Assembly (NCBI GenBank): GCA_028532985.1
Contig: JANCIK010000004.1
Location: 186,001-250,000, forward strand
DNA length: 64,000 nt
Reading direction: 5' to 3'
Source of the DNA: Stropharia rugosoannulata
Lineage: Eukaryota > Basidiomycota > Agaricomycetes > Agaricales > Strophariaceae
The first letter of the stretch is position 1; each line of letters opens with the position of its first letter. Positions 25,539-38,097 of the stretch are shown here, piece by piece. A program made the translations under genes and the position numbers. Below the pieces are notes generated by a model. It did not search any database, was not told the DNA's origin, and saw only the letters and a list, made by a program, of their open reading frames with translations.

Positions 25539-27501
25539 GAATTCGGTGTGTTCTGTATTCCAAAGGTGTCGACTGTACTGGCCGACAAGACTTGGAATAA
25601 AAAGGTTTTGGGCTCGGAGGAGGAGGAGTCAATCGATGGGTAGTCCTTGCGGTACTGGACTGTGTCTTGCTCGTCAACAATTTTTTGCAGCACGACGTCG
25701 GACTTTGCCGTCCCTCTTTTCGCGCTCCGCTCCTAGTAAGCGGGACCGAGACCCGACTCATATCCATCCCTCCCCGCCTCCCTAAGGGCTGCCGGGCGCG
25801 GTCGTCACTCAGTCCTAGACCACCGACTAATGCTCAGCGAAATTTATTCTTGGTTTGAAACGCTCGAATGCGGTCGCGCGCACACGCCTGTTGCGCCCTG
25901 CCAAAAATACCTTCACACGACCAAACCGTGCTCCCTAGCGTCCCTAGCACCACCGCAAGATAAATTGAAATTAAGCTTCTAGTATGAGGCAATATTGCTC
26001 TCATGAGTCTCCTCTCCCACCCTAGTCGCAGGGCTACCAGCGAGCTCTGCCGCCCCTTTTCTCGTCAACGGTCCATGTGATTTGTATGTCCACTCATCAT
26101 CAGTGCTTGCGGTATTATAATAATCACCGAAAGCTGGTATCAGGGTCCAGCAGGCCGTTGTGCAGCAATGTGGTAGGCAGTGCTGTCTAAACCACTTTCA
26201 CCACGATTGTCTGCTATTTTCCCAGTGGCGTGTATTCCCAAGTCTACTCCTTTTCCCTGCTCACAGATTAAATCCCGGACCGCGGTACTTTCTGTGGCTT
26301 TCTCCGTGCATGGTTACCCTTGATTTTCCGGCCGCAGAAATGGCTAGCACAACCAATACTCCAGACCTTACTTCTAGCATCAATTATAACTCCTCAGGTT
26401 CTATAGATAAATCAATCAATGCAGTCCATTAAGCATCATTTTGGAGCTCCTAAAAGTCCAGGCGCAGTCTGTCGAACGTACTATTAACAAGGCATCCAAC
26501 TGGGGCGCGACACGACCTATGGACCCGAACAACCGTATGCAGACCATCCGTACCCCCTTCTGTGCCCACAAATCGCGGATCACCAATTCCTCTAACACCC
26601 AACGTCTTCATCCTCGGTCTGCTCTATCAGAAGAATCAGAAAGACACAAGATAATCAAAGAATCTCGAATTGGGGGCCGATAGCAGGATAGGCTGCAATC
26701 CCAGAATCCGGTCCCAGTCTCCTTCGGTGAACTGTCCTCTGTAACATGATGAGTTTCCTCCCCACAATCAAATCCTGGCAATAAAGTTTAAAATATCGGA
26801 AAACACAAGATGGTAAAAATCAAACCCATTGGCCGCGGAATGACTTCGCAAACACAGTTAGATTCCCGGACTCCATCCTGCGTGCATGAATCACGGATCA
26901 CCTTCGTAGCGTCCTTGCATCCGAACCCATTTTGCATTGTACAACCCCAAATATCAGAACCATACCAGAAAACAGAACAAAGTGCTGACCGGAGGTGTTA
27001 TGCATCCACCTAGCCCCAAGGACCAAGTAATTCGGTATCTCCGCACACAGATTACCTCTATACACCGCTGTATCGGGGTCGTTGATTTTGCAGGTCGCCT
27101 GAATCCTGCACGGAGGTGGTTAATGAGGACAGAGCACCGCACGGAGGCACAGTGCCTCTCCCCAGCTCCAGGGGCGCCATCCCTATCCCCGCAGCTCTCT
27201 CCAGAGCACCATTAATCCGGGAAAACCACCATCCATGTCGCCTGGATCTGCACGCAGGGGCGTTTGATGAAATCACGAAAAAGGATGGAACTGGGGTACG
27301 ACCGCACCGCCTGCGAACCACACCATGAAGCCCCTTGTACGTATGTCCCCTTCACACCCCCTCCCCACATCTGGGCCCGCTTCTAAGTTCTCCACCCCAC
27401 CATCACATCTCTGCGTCTTATTTTCCTGCGCCTCTATATATCCCCAGATCGCCCAGCCACAGCGTTCATGATGATCAAGCATCAGGCTCTGCGTGCGAAG
27501 C

Positions 27502-27520
27502 GCGAGCGAGCGAGCGAGCG
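27502..27520. repeat. Tetranucleotide microsatellite (GCGA)n
   Basis: Four GCGA units followed by an AAAG run. Confidence 0.85.
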
Positions 27521-28971
27521 AAAGAAAGACCAGTAATTAATCGGGACGTCTCTCGCCCTCCGTGACCCGTCTCTGCTCACTCACACATTCGCACCGCCGC
27601 CCAGGGCACGAAACGCCTCTTTAATTATCCCCCCCGCCCGGATGCACAAAGATTGATATACATAGCCGGCCAGCACTGTCGTGCTGCTACCTCTGCCCGT
27701 CCAACTACGATGCGACCTCATCTGGCATGGCCCGGCCTGCGTCTTCCGCCCGCATCGTGCCATGCCACACCTTCGATCGCTGAGAACGCCTGTTATTTTA
27801 GGAGATATAAGCGAATGAAATACAGCATGAAACACACGAATTCGAGGCCCAGCATGTGCAGACTGGGAGGCTCCCGGTGAGGGTGGCCTGATGCCCCTTT
27901 CTTCGTTCAGTGTCATTTCTCTCTAAAATCAATCAATGCAACAAGATAAGACAAGAAGAATTGTGCTCACATACATGCACAGCATACACGTCGGATCCAT
28001 GAATGCAAACAAGAAAAGACTGATACTAACAAGTTCCGTCGCATTTGAGCTGATTCCATCACCCCTCCAATCCCCATTTTGCATGATATCACACTAGCAT
28101 ATGGGATAGCCATCAAAGACTTATACAATGTACCTCCTCCTGGACATGGCTATTTTGACAAAGTTTGCATTTAGATACTTCTAAAAAGTTCCCTGCCTGA
28201 TATTCCTCGAGCAGTACTTGATGGGTTAAAGTTTAGGCTCCCTTATTGGCAGTTAAACCAATAATCTTTTTTTGCAGATTTGATACAGATTACATTCAAG
28301 CCTTCCATTGTAGTTGTACTGCAGTAAATCTTCCTTTGCTCACCAGCAGGCACGAATCTGTTGACCCCACTGCGATGATCGTGCTACATCCAGCTCTAGA
28401 AAGGCTTCACATATGACGTTCTCTATTTGCAATAAGGTTCAAGCAATCATAGTATTAATTCACTCACTGCACATCATTCCTATTAAAATAACGAAAACGA
28501 CCCGATATGTAATTATGGCAAAATTATCGGGGATACTATCGTAAAATTACTCTCACCGCGGCGCCCATTATCTGCACATCACGTACCAGACCCATGTTTC
28601 TTTTTCTTCGAAAAATGCGGCCTTCCATTATGATGCCTGAGTGTGCTCACATTGTATTCTGCATACGCATGATGTCAGATTACTGGATTCTATTTATACG
28701 CATCGCATCTATCTGTGCATGCACAAAATATCAAAATCACCCGTCTTCAGCGAACAGACAGAGCACACGATATTCAGCTGGGGAGTCCCGCAGTGAATTA
28801 GACATCAAATAATACAATATCATATCCTATCAGTGCAGGTCGGCTGGAGCAGTTGAGGCAATGACTTGGCTGCTTGGTTACGGGAGATGAACCTAGAAGA
28901 AATAAAAGAACACCTGTCTATTAATGTTGTGGGAAGGGTTTGTCTCCGCACATCACTGCTATTCTTGATGA

Positions 28972-29637
28972 TCAGCTATGGTCCTTCCTTATATTAACCC
29001 GCGTGCTTACCAAAGTCTGGCCTAATGACGCACCTCCGAGATTAAGTACCAATGCGTTCGGCTGCTTTACGAGTACTAGGCCAATCAGGGAGAATACCTG
29101 TCCCGTCCGTCGCCGGTCTATTCCATCCGAGCGGGTCAAATGGATCGACATCCACCATTCCTTCTCATCGCTCGGATATACAAAGAACATTTGATAAACA
29201 GATTCGAACAGACCTGATGCACTGTCCCAAGAGAGAAGAAGCCGAGCACACCCCAGATCACTCGCTGCCGTTCTAATTGACAAAGGGCCCCCCGGCGTTC
29301 CGGCGAGGTCGGTGATTTGATTTGAACCGCACTGAAATAGGTCCTTGTTCCCTTGTATATCCCATCCGGTCTTTGCCTCTTCTGGCGATCGTCCGCAGTG
29401 GTAAGACCAAGGTGTTCGGCGATAAACATAGTGCGCCCGCCTTGTCGCAGGACAGCGGCCTCGGCTCCCCTGGCCCCATAATTTATGCACGTACAAACAT
29501 AGGCACAAATAAAGCCAAACGCTCCTGAGCTTGGATATTATTAATGCGAAGTTCGCCCAGGTTTCGTCGCACGCCAAACCTAAAAATGGTAGGCCATCCT
29601 TCTTCTGTAAAAGCAACACCGTGTAGAGCATATGCAT
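28972..29637 (-). CDS. Unassigned 221-codon open frame, doubtful
   Basis: Longest open frame in the 25.5-32.1 kb stretch. The product has a hydrophobic patch near residues 38-50 (SVWLYLCLCLYVH) and a Trp-containing middle, but no motif I know. Other minus-strand frames in the same interval also stay open for 70-100 codons, so it may be a decayed membrane-protein gene or chance. I do not assign a function. Confidence 0.2.
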   Translation of the reverse strand: MHMLYTVLLLQKKDGLPFLGLACDETWANFALIISKLRSVWLYLCLCLYVHKLWGQGSRGRCPATRRAHYVYRRTPWSYHCGRSPEEAKTGWDIQGNKDLFQCGSNQITDLAGTPGGPLSIRTAASDLGCARLLLSWDSASGLFESVYQMFFVYPSDEKEWWMSIHLTRSDGIDRRRTGQVFSLIGLVLVKQPNALVLNLGGASLGQTLVSTRVNIRKDHS

Positions 29638-32101
29638 AGGCTTCTACCAGCTATCTGTGATGAAATCATATCCTCGCGCCTCCTGACACAACGCAAGCGC
29701 TTACTAGCACCAATCACCGGGTGGCACAACGGCGCTATAAATAGTAGGCTAATAAGTAGAAGAGCTCTGCAGGCTCTGTTGCAGCATCTGCAATCCCAAG
29801 CACATGAACATGCACAGAAGCAATGTAATCCTGTACCACACCGGAGAACGAGACCGCATCCAAACCTCATCAGGATTTCGCTGCACAGCTCCAATCACCC
29901 TGATTATCAGCAGGGATTCGTGCGATCGCTGATGGCTTCGGCCTCAAGTCACCCCACACGCAGGCATATTTAGTCGCATCTACGCCTCGATGTGTCGGTC
30001 GCTCAGCCATTGTGCCAAGCCAGGTAAGCATCATGTAGAATCAGGATACTCAATGATATGTTGTTGGAGGCTAACAACATCTAGTGCAGATCTGTCCGGA
30101 GCATGGGCGAACAAGGTTACTGGGACTGGCCCAGCTGCTCCGTTTGTCAAAAAGAGGCTAGTTTGACTATTCTATGGGCTAATTCTACGCAACATAGCAA
30201 TCAGTGATTTACACCACGAGGTCTTTCCATCCCGCTCTTGGATCATTATCAGACACCAGAAGCCTGCAGAATAGAACGCATTGCAGACGGTATCAGACTT
30301 ACTAATCACAGCAGTCCAACGGTTCACACCAGTTCAACGTTCACACTCTACGCAGCAGCAGTGATACATACCCCACTAACCCGTGTCCGCCAGTCTATTA
30401 TTACTGTTGTGGCCAGCACACCCCCGGCGAATCCGAGCTCGCCGATGACTGCCGGAGCGCCCTGGATCCTACTGGATTCTACCCAGACTGCGGACTCATG
30501 TTATATAGAATTTTCTTCGCAGTCATAGGTAGTAGGAAGTCTCGGTAGTGCTACACAAAGCAGAATCGATAACCCACGTGTGTTCAGAACGAAGGATCAT
30601 AGAGCGTAATGGGGCCCTTCTCAAATTCATTCAAAATATCAAATCAAATAGAACAGAAGGATGTAAAAGTATTTATAATGCGCAGATAGCCTGCACCAGC
30701 GATGTGTGGGGTTGACGAAGCTCGAATTCCTTGTGCCTGCATGTCGACCTGTCACTCTAGGCTTATATATCAGACATGTCGATCTGATTAGTGGGCGACC
30801 AGAGGGTATTTTGATCAACGACGGGACACGTTCGGAAACACATCTTCAAAATTATGTAAATCTTTTCTCATCATGTCATGGGAAACGACGGACAAACGGC
30901 GGAAGCCTCGGAGGAGAGTGATAAAAAAAAGCGGTAAAAATCTACCGACTGTTCATTGCAATGACGTAGAGTGTCCTGCTATGCCGTCCTCACTGCTCAG
31001 TAAGCAATGAAGCGAAGTTCCATGCACTAGGTAATTAAGGGCAATATACCGTAAATAACCGAAGATTAGCAGTCCAGGTCCAGGTCGGACATTTCATATA
31101 ATGGTCGCGGATCTCCCGGAGGGATTGAATGTCGACGGAAGGCAGTGCATCATCGGCGAAGGAACGTCTAGCCACCTGGGCGGCCCGTCGGGGCCCTTCG
31201 AATGAAAGTAACGAGGCAACATCGAACATACGATGATCAATCGTCGTGGCGCGGACAGTACAACAGTGCGTATAGTAAGCAAATAGCGCCATTAGATACA
31301 TACTAGATACAACCTCGAGATTAAATCAACATCTGGGTACATAATACAAAGGCCCAGTAATCTACATGATATTTATTAATAGCCATCGAGGTACGAGGGA
31401 ATCGGTAGGTGCAAGTCGGCAAATGATTAATTTCATTGCTCCGTTTACTACGCGGACTCTAATTCGCCTCTGAGGGAGTCTGCGCTTACAAGAACGGACA
31501 TACGCCGCCGCCGCCTCCAAGCAGCTGCTATAGCCTATGACCGAGCTGATGACCGACCTGGCGATTTCAGGCCAAGTATCATTGAATACGTGGACAATGA
31601 ATGATGCTAAACAATGTACCAATGCAATTTATATTGCTGAATTCCTTACAATCAGCGCCCCCTTTCTGATTGTCTTTTGAATGTTGCGTTGCGACGACCT
31701 CCAATGTCAGCCCGCGGTGTGAGAGTACTGAACAAAAACACATGTGGAATTAAGATGAGTCCCGCGTGGAAGTGTGACGGGCGCTCTACGTCTCCCTGAT
31801 TGAACATATCATATAACCATCGAATGCTGACATGGACATCTCCAGAGAAGAGGAAGAAGAAACATACTGTGAAAGGTGACAAGTTATTAACAGACAAGTA
31901 GTACATAACAAAACGTCCATTAACGTTTCTAGAGTACAATAAATACACGATCAAAGTTGTATAAGTATCACAAGATATCAAACCTGATAAGATATCTGAC
32001 TGGGGTAAATAATCATGAGATGGGATATGAGATATAGGCCAAACAGTACAGAGATGGCCAGATGGGTAACAGTTAATAAATAAATGAAATAACAAATCAG
32101 T

Positions 32102-33438
32102 TTACTTTCTTCTGCCTTTCCTGGTGGTAGTTGTAGGTGGTGCAGGTGGCGGAGTCGGAACTTCGAATCCATTTGCCCGTATACAAGCATCGCAATACCA
32201 TTTCTCGGGCGTTGGCTGCTTCAGCCCAACACATGACAGATGGAACTGTAAAATCACACGTTCAGTCCCTGTAAAATTAGAAGCGCAGGCAGTAGATATT
32301 GACATACCCATTCGTATGGACATCCCCCTTCGTTATCGCAAGCGATCATCTAGAGATGCAAAACATCAGCACCAGAAAATAGCCAAGATTTCTGATGACT
32401 TACATCGCCATAGCTCTGCTTCCTACAGAAACAATACAGAGTCTCGTCTTCGCCATCGTCTTCACCATCTACTTCTTCGTCACCATCGCCATCGACATCA
32501 TTATCCTCATCCTCTGTGGGAGGATGGACCTGGCGGGACAAGCGAGACTTTTGGTGCGTATGAGTAGCTGGGGCCGCTGTGGTGGGAGAAGCAGATCTAT
32601 GCTTGGTAGGTGATGCGGCTGGAGATATCTTAATAGAAGTAGTCTGCGTAACACGTCGCTCTAAGACGAAATATCAGCACATCGGTGGTATATGTCGCGC
32701 GAATGACGTACTTTTATTGGCATGTCCCGAAGAAGACACCGCACTCGGTGATGCGGCAGCGGAAGTTCCTTTTTCACTACCTGAAGGAGCCAGTGCATTG
32801 CGCAGACTTTCTCCAATGGCAAAAGCAGCATTTAGGTTGCGCAACCCGTTGGGGAGACTCAAGTTATCTGCACTGAGCGTCGGGTGTGCAGAGAGCGGCT
32901 TGGAGGCCGCTATAGCTTCAGGAGACTCTCCCTGAAGAATCCTGACCTTTGTTATGTCCACATCCAGTTTGGAGCGCGTCCGTGTTATAATCTCAATCAA
33001 CTTCTCGGCCAGATTGCATTTTTCCGTTGCAAGCTCTTGAATTTCGGCATATGAGGCTGTAATTCTAGCCGGGATAGGCACAGACTTCGGAGAGGGTGCC
33101 CGAGACGATGGAGATGGAGATGGAGGCGTTGCAGACGTAGACGACGTGCGCCTTGAACGACGGATGTACTTGGCAGAGTCCTTGTCGATTTCCGACTGCA
33201 GTTCTGCATCAAGGCATAAGTCAAGTCTCCAGGAGAACGACACAGCTGCGCACCTTGTGTCCTTGTTTCACGGTGCTTTATCTCCTGCAGCAAGTGAGAG
33301 ACTTCGTTAGGCAAGTTGTCAAGATCTAATTGACTCATGAATGAATGCTTTCAACATGGAGATGTGTGGCGACCCACTATAGATGAATTCTGCGGCAACA
33401 TTGGCCGCTTCTTCGAGATTTGGAGCTTGAGAGCTCAT
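32102..33438 (-). CDS. ING-family PHD-finger protein, histone acetyltransferase/deacetylase subunit
   Basis: Chromatin reader of the ING family (yeast Yng1, Yng2, Pho23), which binds H3K4me through its PHD finger inside acetyltransferase or deacetylase complexes. ATG at 33438 gives MSSQAPNLEEAANVAAEFIY, spliced to NLDNLPNEVSHLLQEIKHRE, the classic ING N-terminal helix, and on to ELQSEIDKDSAKYIRRS. The middle is Ser/Pro-rich with an acidic stretch (EDEDNDVDGDGDEEVDGEDD) before the finger. The PHD reads CFCRKQSYGDMIACDNEGG, then CPYEWFHLSCVGLK and WYCDAC: Cys4-His-Cys3 complete, with Tyr and Asp/Met at the methyl-lysine pocket. A basic tail TTTTRKGRRK ends at TAA 32102-32104. Six exons, about 355 residues. 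Which complex it joins is not decided by sequence. Confidence 0.93.
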
Positions 33439-33970
33439 ATCGCGACGTGTCGGAAGCTACAACGCCGACAAGAGCGCGTACGGGCACGATAGAGGAGGGA
33501 TAGAGGGTGGGGAGCGTCTCGTCGCATCGTTGTCCCCGAAATGGAGATGAGTCAGCGGCGGTCAAAGCTGCCACTCGCGACAGCACAGCCTCATCCTGGC
33601 CTGGCCTTTAACTCATTACTCAACTTCAACTCAACTTCAACTTCAACTTTTTGACTGGCTACAAAGTCAAGTCAAAGTATCGACAACTGGCTTTCTGGAG
33701 CCAGTAACACATCCGGAACACCGTGAAGCATGTGATAAGGCCACTCAAAATATTTGGATAGCAGTACTGCATTAGTTACTTCTTTATAAAGCTTCACGCG
33801 GTATGGATGCAGTTGGAGCGAATAAATTGACTAAAGAGTACACTGTAAACAGGTGGTATTCATGAGATATTTTACTGTAAAAAGGAGCATCCGAGAACAA
33901 ATATGATCATAAATTACAGGCATACGTTTTAAGTCTAGAATAATTAATGCCACTACAGGAAAGAAAATTA
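33439..33970. other. Intergenic between ING gene and coiled-coil gene
   Basis: 532 bp. Holds the ING promoter and the 3' end of the next gene. CAACTTCAACTTCAACTTT is a short tandem CAACTT run at about 33620-33650. No gene seen. Confidence 0.6.
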
Positions 33971-36900
33971 TTACTCGACATCCGTGTCTTCCTCTTCCGT
34001 ATCCGATTCCTCTTCCGAAAGAGCTGGAGCAGCACCATTGCCATTGGCACCTGGCGAAGGCAGTACAGACTGATCTGGTCGGAGAAATGCACTCCGAAGA
34101 GGGGAGCCAGGTCCCACTGGGTGACCATTCGCACTGACTGCACGAACCATCCGTCCGCCTATACCTGCTCCGAGCCCTACACCCTGGCTAGGGCCCGCCC
34201 CCGCCCCAAGCCCGAGCATGTACATGGTCGACGACACAGTCCTGGTGCGAGCGGCTGGGGCCATCCCGCCTGACTTAAGGGGGCTAGAGGGAGCGAGTAC
34301 GCCCCCGTAAGTGCTGGAGAACGCAGCCCCTGCTCCGCCTGCTCCTGACCCTCCTCCCGCGATAGCACCCACCGCAAAGCTGGGCATAGGCACGCGCAGG
34401 TCGAGCGCGGCCAATAGGCTCACGGGCGGCTCGGGGTTGCTCCCGGCCCCGAGGCCAAAGAAGCTTGGCCGACGGGAGCGTGCAGGGTTTGGAGAAGGCG
34501 GCGCCGCTGGCGAGTGCTGGTGGATGCTGTTTAGTGAGGGAGCGTGGCGCAGGCGCGGGGCGGTCATAATGTTCCCAAAGGTAGGGGAGGGACCATGTGC
34601 GTAAGGTGGGGGAGCGGGACTGGCAGGACGTGAAGCATTGAGGATCCATGATGCCCATCCGCCGGAAGTGCTCCCGGACGAGGCCAGAGATGTGTCCGTT
34701 TCGCTTGCTAATGTCAACGATGAAGATGTTGTAAAAGGCTCCACGGCACCTTGACAGTCAAGCGAAAATGAAGCAGGATCGTGAATGGCGCGCTTAAGGA
34801 CAGCAATGTCGTGTTGAACATCCTCCAGTTTCCGCGTGAATGTGTCGCGGGCTCGACGCACTGCCGGGTCGACGCCAGACACGAAGTCTTCGATTTGTTT
34901 TTCCACATCAAGGTGTCCATTCGCTTCCTTCTTTTCAATGGTCCCATCATTTTCAGCTTCGCGATTAGATAGAACGGTGTCCATTGCACCAGGAACATTG
35001 AGCAGTGCTTCGTATCCTTTCGCCAGAAGGGCCTCATCGCCCACTCTGATTTCCAGTTCCACGCGCGCATCTTCGGTATAGTCATCCAATCTTCCTAAAG
35101 CTGCATTTAATATTTCCTTTGAAATTGCTAATGAACTTGGCGATTGTGCTGATAATTGTGCGCTAGATGATTCCCTAAGTCCGGCCTTCAAGGCTTCAAG
35201 AGCAAGATGGCAATCGCGGAAAGCGCGTTGTAGGTCATCATAACGCTTTGTCACATGAATCAGCTCGTCTAGAAGCGAATGAGGGAGAGTGATGGGTTTC
35301 TGAGATGTCGATGTAGGTAAAGCGAAAGGAGACGCTGATGGTGAGTCCGGGCATGAGGGAGATGCTGGTACAGATGGTGTGCTCGAAGTGGACGTCATAT
35401 GGCCGACATCTGCAAAAGATGATGGTATCTCGTCGACTTCAATGGTAATAGAGGGTATCTCTGGGTTCTTGTCCTGTGCTTCGGTATCCTGGATCGATAA
35501 AATCTGTGCTTGAGATTCAGACAGCCCGTTGTCCAGATCCTGCTCTAATGTGGGTATCAAGGTGCACTCTTCCCAAACGGCCGCGCTGCTGTCCGCCACC
35601 GCGTTTAATGGTAGTTCAAGGGAGGGGGGTGGCGACTCGTCTAAAGGATTCACTGTATAATCTTGAGAAGATCCTTCTGATATAGAGGATTTACCAGGTA
35701 CATTTCTGTCCTCTACGGGTATTATGCTGTTGCCGTTTTCTAGTGAAAGCTTTAATTCTTGCACTTCCGATGAATCTTCAGTCGTTGAGAATGCCAGTTG
35801 ACCATTCATCGAATCATACGGTGTTTCAGCGACTTCTGAAGGGACGTTTGTAATATGTGTTGGGTCGGCCTGTGTTTCAGGCGCGGAAGATTCAAAAGTT
35901 ACAACGGATGGAGCAGAGAGATCCCGGTCGTTGACATCGCTTGTATCAAATGGCGGTTCTTGGTCAATCTTCTCTATGATCGGGGGAGGTGCATTGTGCA
36001 AAACAGGGACTGTAATCGGTTTTTCAGGAACCTCTGGGGGTATATCGGCGTCCTCACCACCCAAAAATACATCATCGACGTTGATAGATCCATGATTAAT
36101 ACCGGGAATGGCGCTTCGTGGTTGCTCTTGTTCAACTTTGTCCATTAAAGGGGCATGACTGATAGGAACACCACCATTCGAAGCGACAAGCTTTTGGAAT
36201 GCAAGTCTACTTTCCGTTTCACGTCTGAGTTCCTCCAGCAGGCTGTCAAGCTGAATGCTTGTTAGTAGTAAGCGGGCCTTTCCACCCGAAAGAGACATGC
36301 CAAGTTCCTCGTCGAAAGCGCCTTCATCCAAACTAGCAAGCAAGATACGTGCATCTTGAGCCATAGTCAACAGCGCTTCCAGTGCCGGGTTTGTTGGACC
36401 AGGACGTTCGTTTTCTGCATGTGCATTGTTTATCCTAGAAAGAAGTTCCTCGCCCCTCCGCACCCACCGACGTATACTTTCGACAATTCGCTCCTCTCTG
36501 CCACCCATCCGAATACGAAGACCGATCTCACGTCGTCGTCCCCATGTTTCTTTCATGATCTCCCCGCCAAGCTCATCCAAGGTACGCAACAGGTGGTTGA
36601 CATGGGCTTCGCCTGCTCGCAGCTGTGCTGAGAGGATATGGTTTTGGGATGTCACTGTATTCAATGTCCCGTCGTGCCGCGCTTTCAAGGCGGAGAGCTT
36701 TGACAAAAGATTGTTGGTTGCGGTTTGGGAGAACTGCCTAGTAGACTCAATAATAAACACACACGAAGGTTGAGCAAAGGGACGAAGCACAAACGCACAT
36801 GTAACGCGAAACCATCTTGGCTGCCGTTCCATCGTCCAGCTTCAGCTTTTCCAAAGCGTTTTGGGATTTGCCTAGTTCTTTCGTAAGTGCTGCAGTACAG

Positions 36901-37721
36901 TCGACCTCTGCCTCCAAGAGGGCCTTGGTTACGTCGAGTTCGGCGTTCAGTCGCTGGATCTCGGTTTCCAGTTTGCTTGTTTCTGCGGCGAATTGTTGCA
37001 GTAATTCCGAACAAGCCGATTTGCTTTCAGACACCAAAGTGGAGATGCTAGTGCCTACCTCCGCCCCTAGCCCATCGGTTCCGTTCTTCGTAACACCGGG
37101 AGTCTTCCGCTGCTCCATTCCGCGTACGAGAGTAGCATATTCCTTGAGGGCAACGTCGGCCATTCGAGCGTCCTCTTCAAGTTGGACAATCCGATTCTGT
37201 AGATGGCGCTCACGGGCCAGTGCAGCCTCCTCCCGACCCCTCACCCGAGCACCCAGTTCGTAGGCACCATCTGCAGCAGCCTTGGCCTTCATCGCGTCTG
37301 CCTGAACGCGAACCAATTCGATTGTTTTGGACTGCAACGCGTCTTCCGTGGATTCGATCTTGTGCGAAAGCTTCCGAAGTGCGAGCGTCAACTCTTGCAC
37401 CTGTGCGTGGGTGTCTACATTGCTTGAGCCATCGGGATGGGGGTTCGCTCTTAAGACGGCAAGCTCGGCTTTCAGAAGATCATTCTCGCGCTCTAGGTGT
37501 ATGGTGCGCTCGTGCAGACGCGCAGAGTCCAGGGAATGCCTTTGTAACTTGACTCCTGAGGCATGCGCTTCTTCCTATTGCATACCAAGATGAGATAAAC
37601 CTCCTTTTACGGTACGTTGAGCTATGCTTCTACAGGGACACACCTGGAAACGGGCAACAGATTCCCTCAGGGTCCTAAGCTCAAATGTCAACGGATTCTC
37701 TTCCAGGAATGGCTGAGCCAT
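33971..37721 (-). CDS. Large coiled-coil protein, function unknown
   Basis: Three exons joined by phase-consistent introns: 37721-37644 (MAQPFLEENPLTFELRTL), 37574-36799 and 36737-33971, giving 1,206 residues. The first 300 residues are heptad-rich coiled coil (LHERTIHLERENDLLKAELA and many E/K/A/L runs). A conserved-looking block follows: ELGGEIMKETWGRRREIG and GGREERIVESIRRWVRRGEE. The middle is acidic and Ser/Pro-rich and likely disordered. A second helical part contains HSLLDELIHVTKRYDDLQRA and FVSGVDPAVRRARDTFTRKL. The last 230 residues are Gly/Pro/Ser/Ala-rich and end in an acidic tail (EESDTEEEDTDVE). No signal peptide, membrane span or enzyme motif. A cytoskeletal or polarity scaffold would fit, but that is only inference. 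The start was chosen because the upstream exon splices in frame. Confidence 0.85.
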
Positions 37722-38097
37722 AACGATGGACTCAGGATCGCTGCAGACACTGTCCGGACTCCGCAGCTACACTTTGATGAGAGTAGAGTAAAGACAAAAA
37801 TAGAGAACCTATGTCCGCCATCAATGGGACTAGCATCAAATCATGCATAACCGATTTGTAACCGATATGAATTTTCAAGTCAACTTGTAGTGACAAAAGA
37901 ATCATACATACACCACTTTCTGCTACGAAGAGCATTTGACCACGAGCCAGGGAGTGGAACGAAAGGAAGCAAGAAGGAAGGCTCAGACAGGCTTGAAAAT
38001 AGTTAAGAATCTCTCGTGAATTTTGAAACTAGGTACTGGCGCATGATTGAAATGAGACGACGAGATTCAGCAAAAGATAAATACTGCGGAGATGTAT

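Larger units (their letters stand above)
25539..32101. other. Gene-poor stretch, 6.5 kb
   Basis: Holds the eIF4A promoter at its left end and the 3' flank of the ING gene at its right end. Nothing in between matches a family I recognise. A TATATA run and a GAGC microsatellite (27430-27520) and a 221-codon frame at 28972-29637 are the only notable items. No LTR, reverse transcriptase, tRNA or rRNA was recognised. Confidence 0.5.

Noticed and set aside
26506..26985. Possible tandem pair around two CGGATCACC words (about 26577 and 26895)
   Set aside because: Beyond about 12 bases the two surrounding segments do not align convincingly.
28090..28480. Possible retroelement remnant (short frame with FDTDYIQAFHCSCT)
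   Set aside because: The frame is only about 45 codons, and no reverse transcriptase, integrase or LTR motif can be seen around it.
31652..32095. 147-codon minus-strand frame just after the ING gene
   Set aside because: Hydrophobic and Cys/Phe-rich but with no plausible start context or family match; it lies in the 3' flank of the ING gene.
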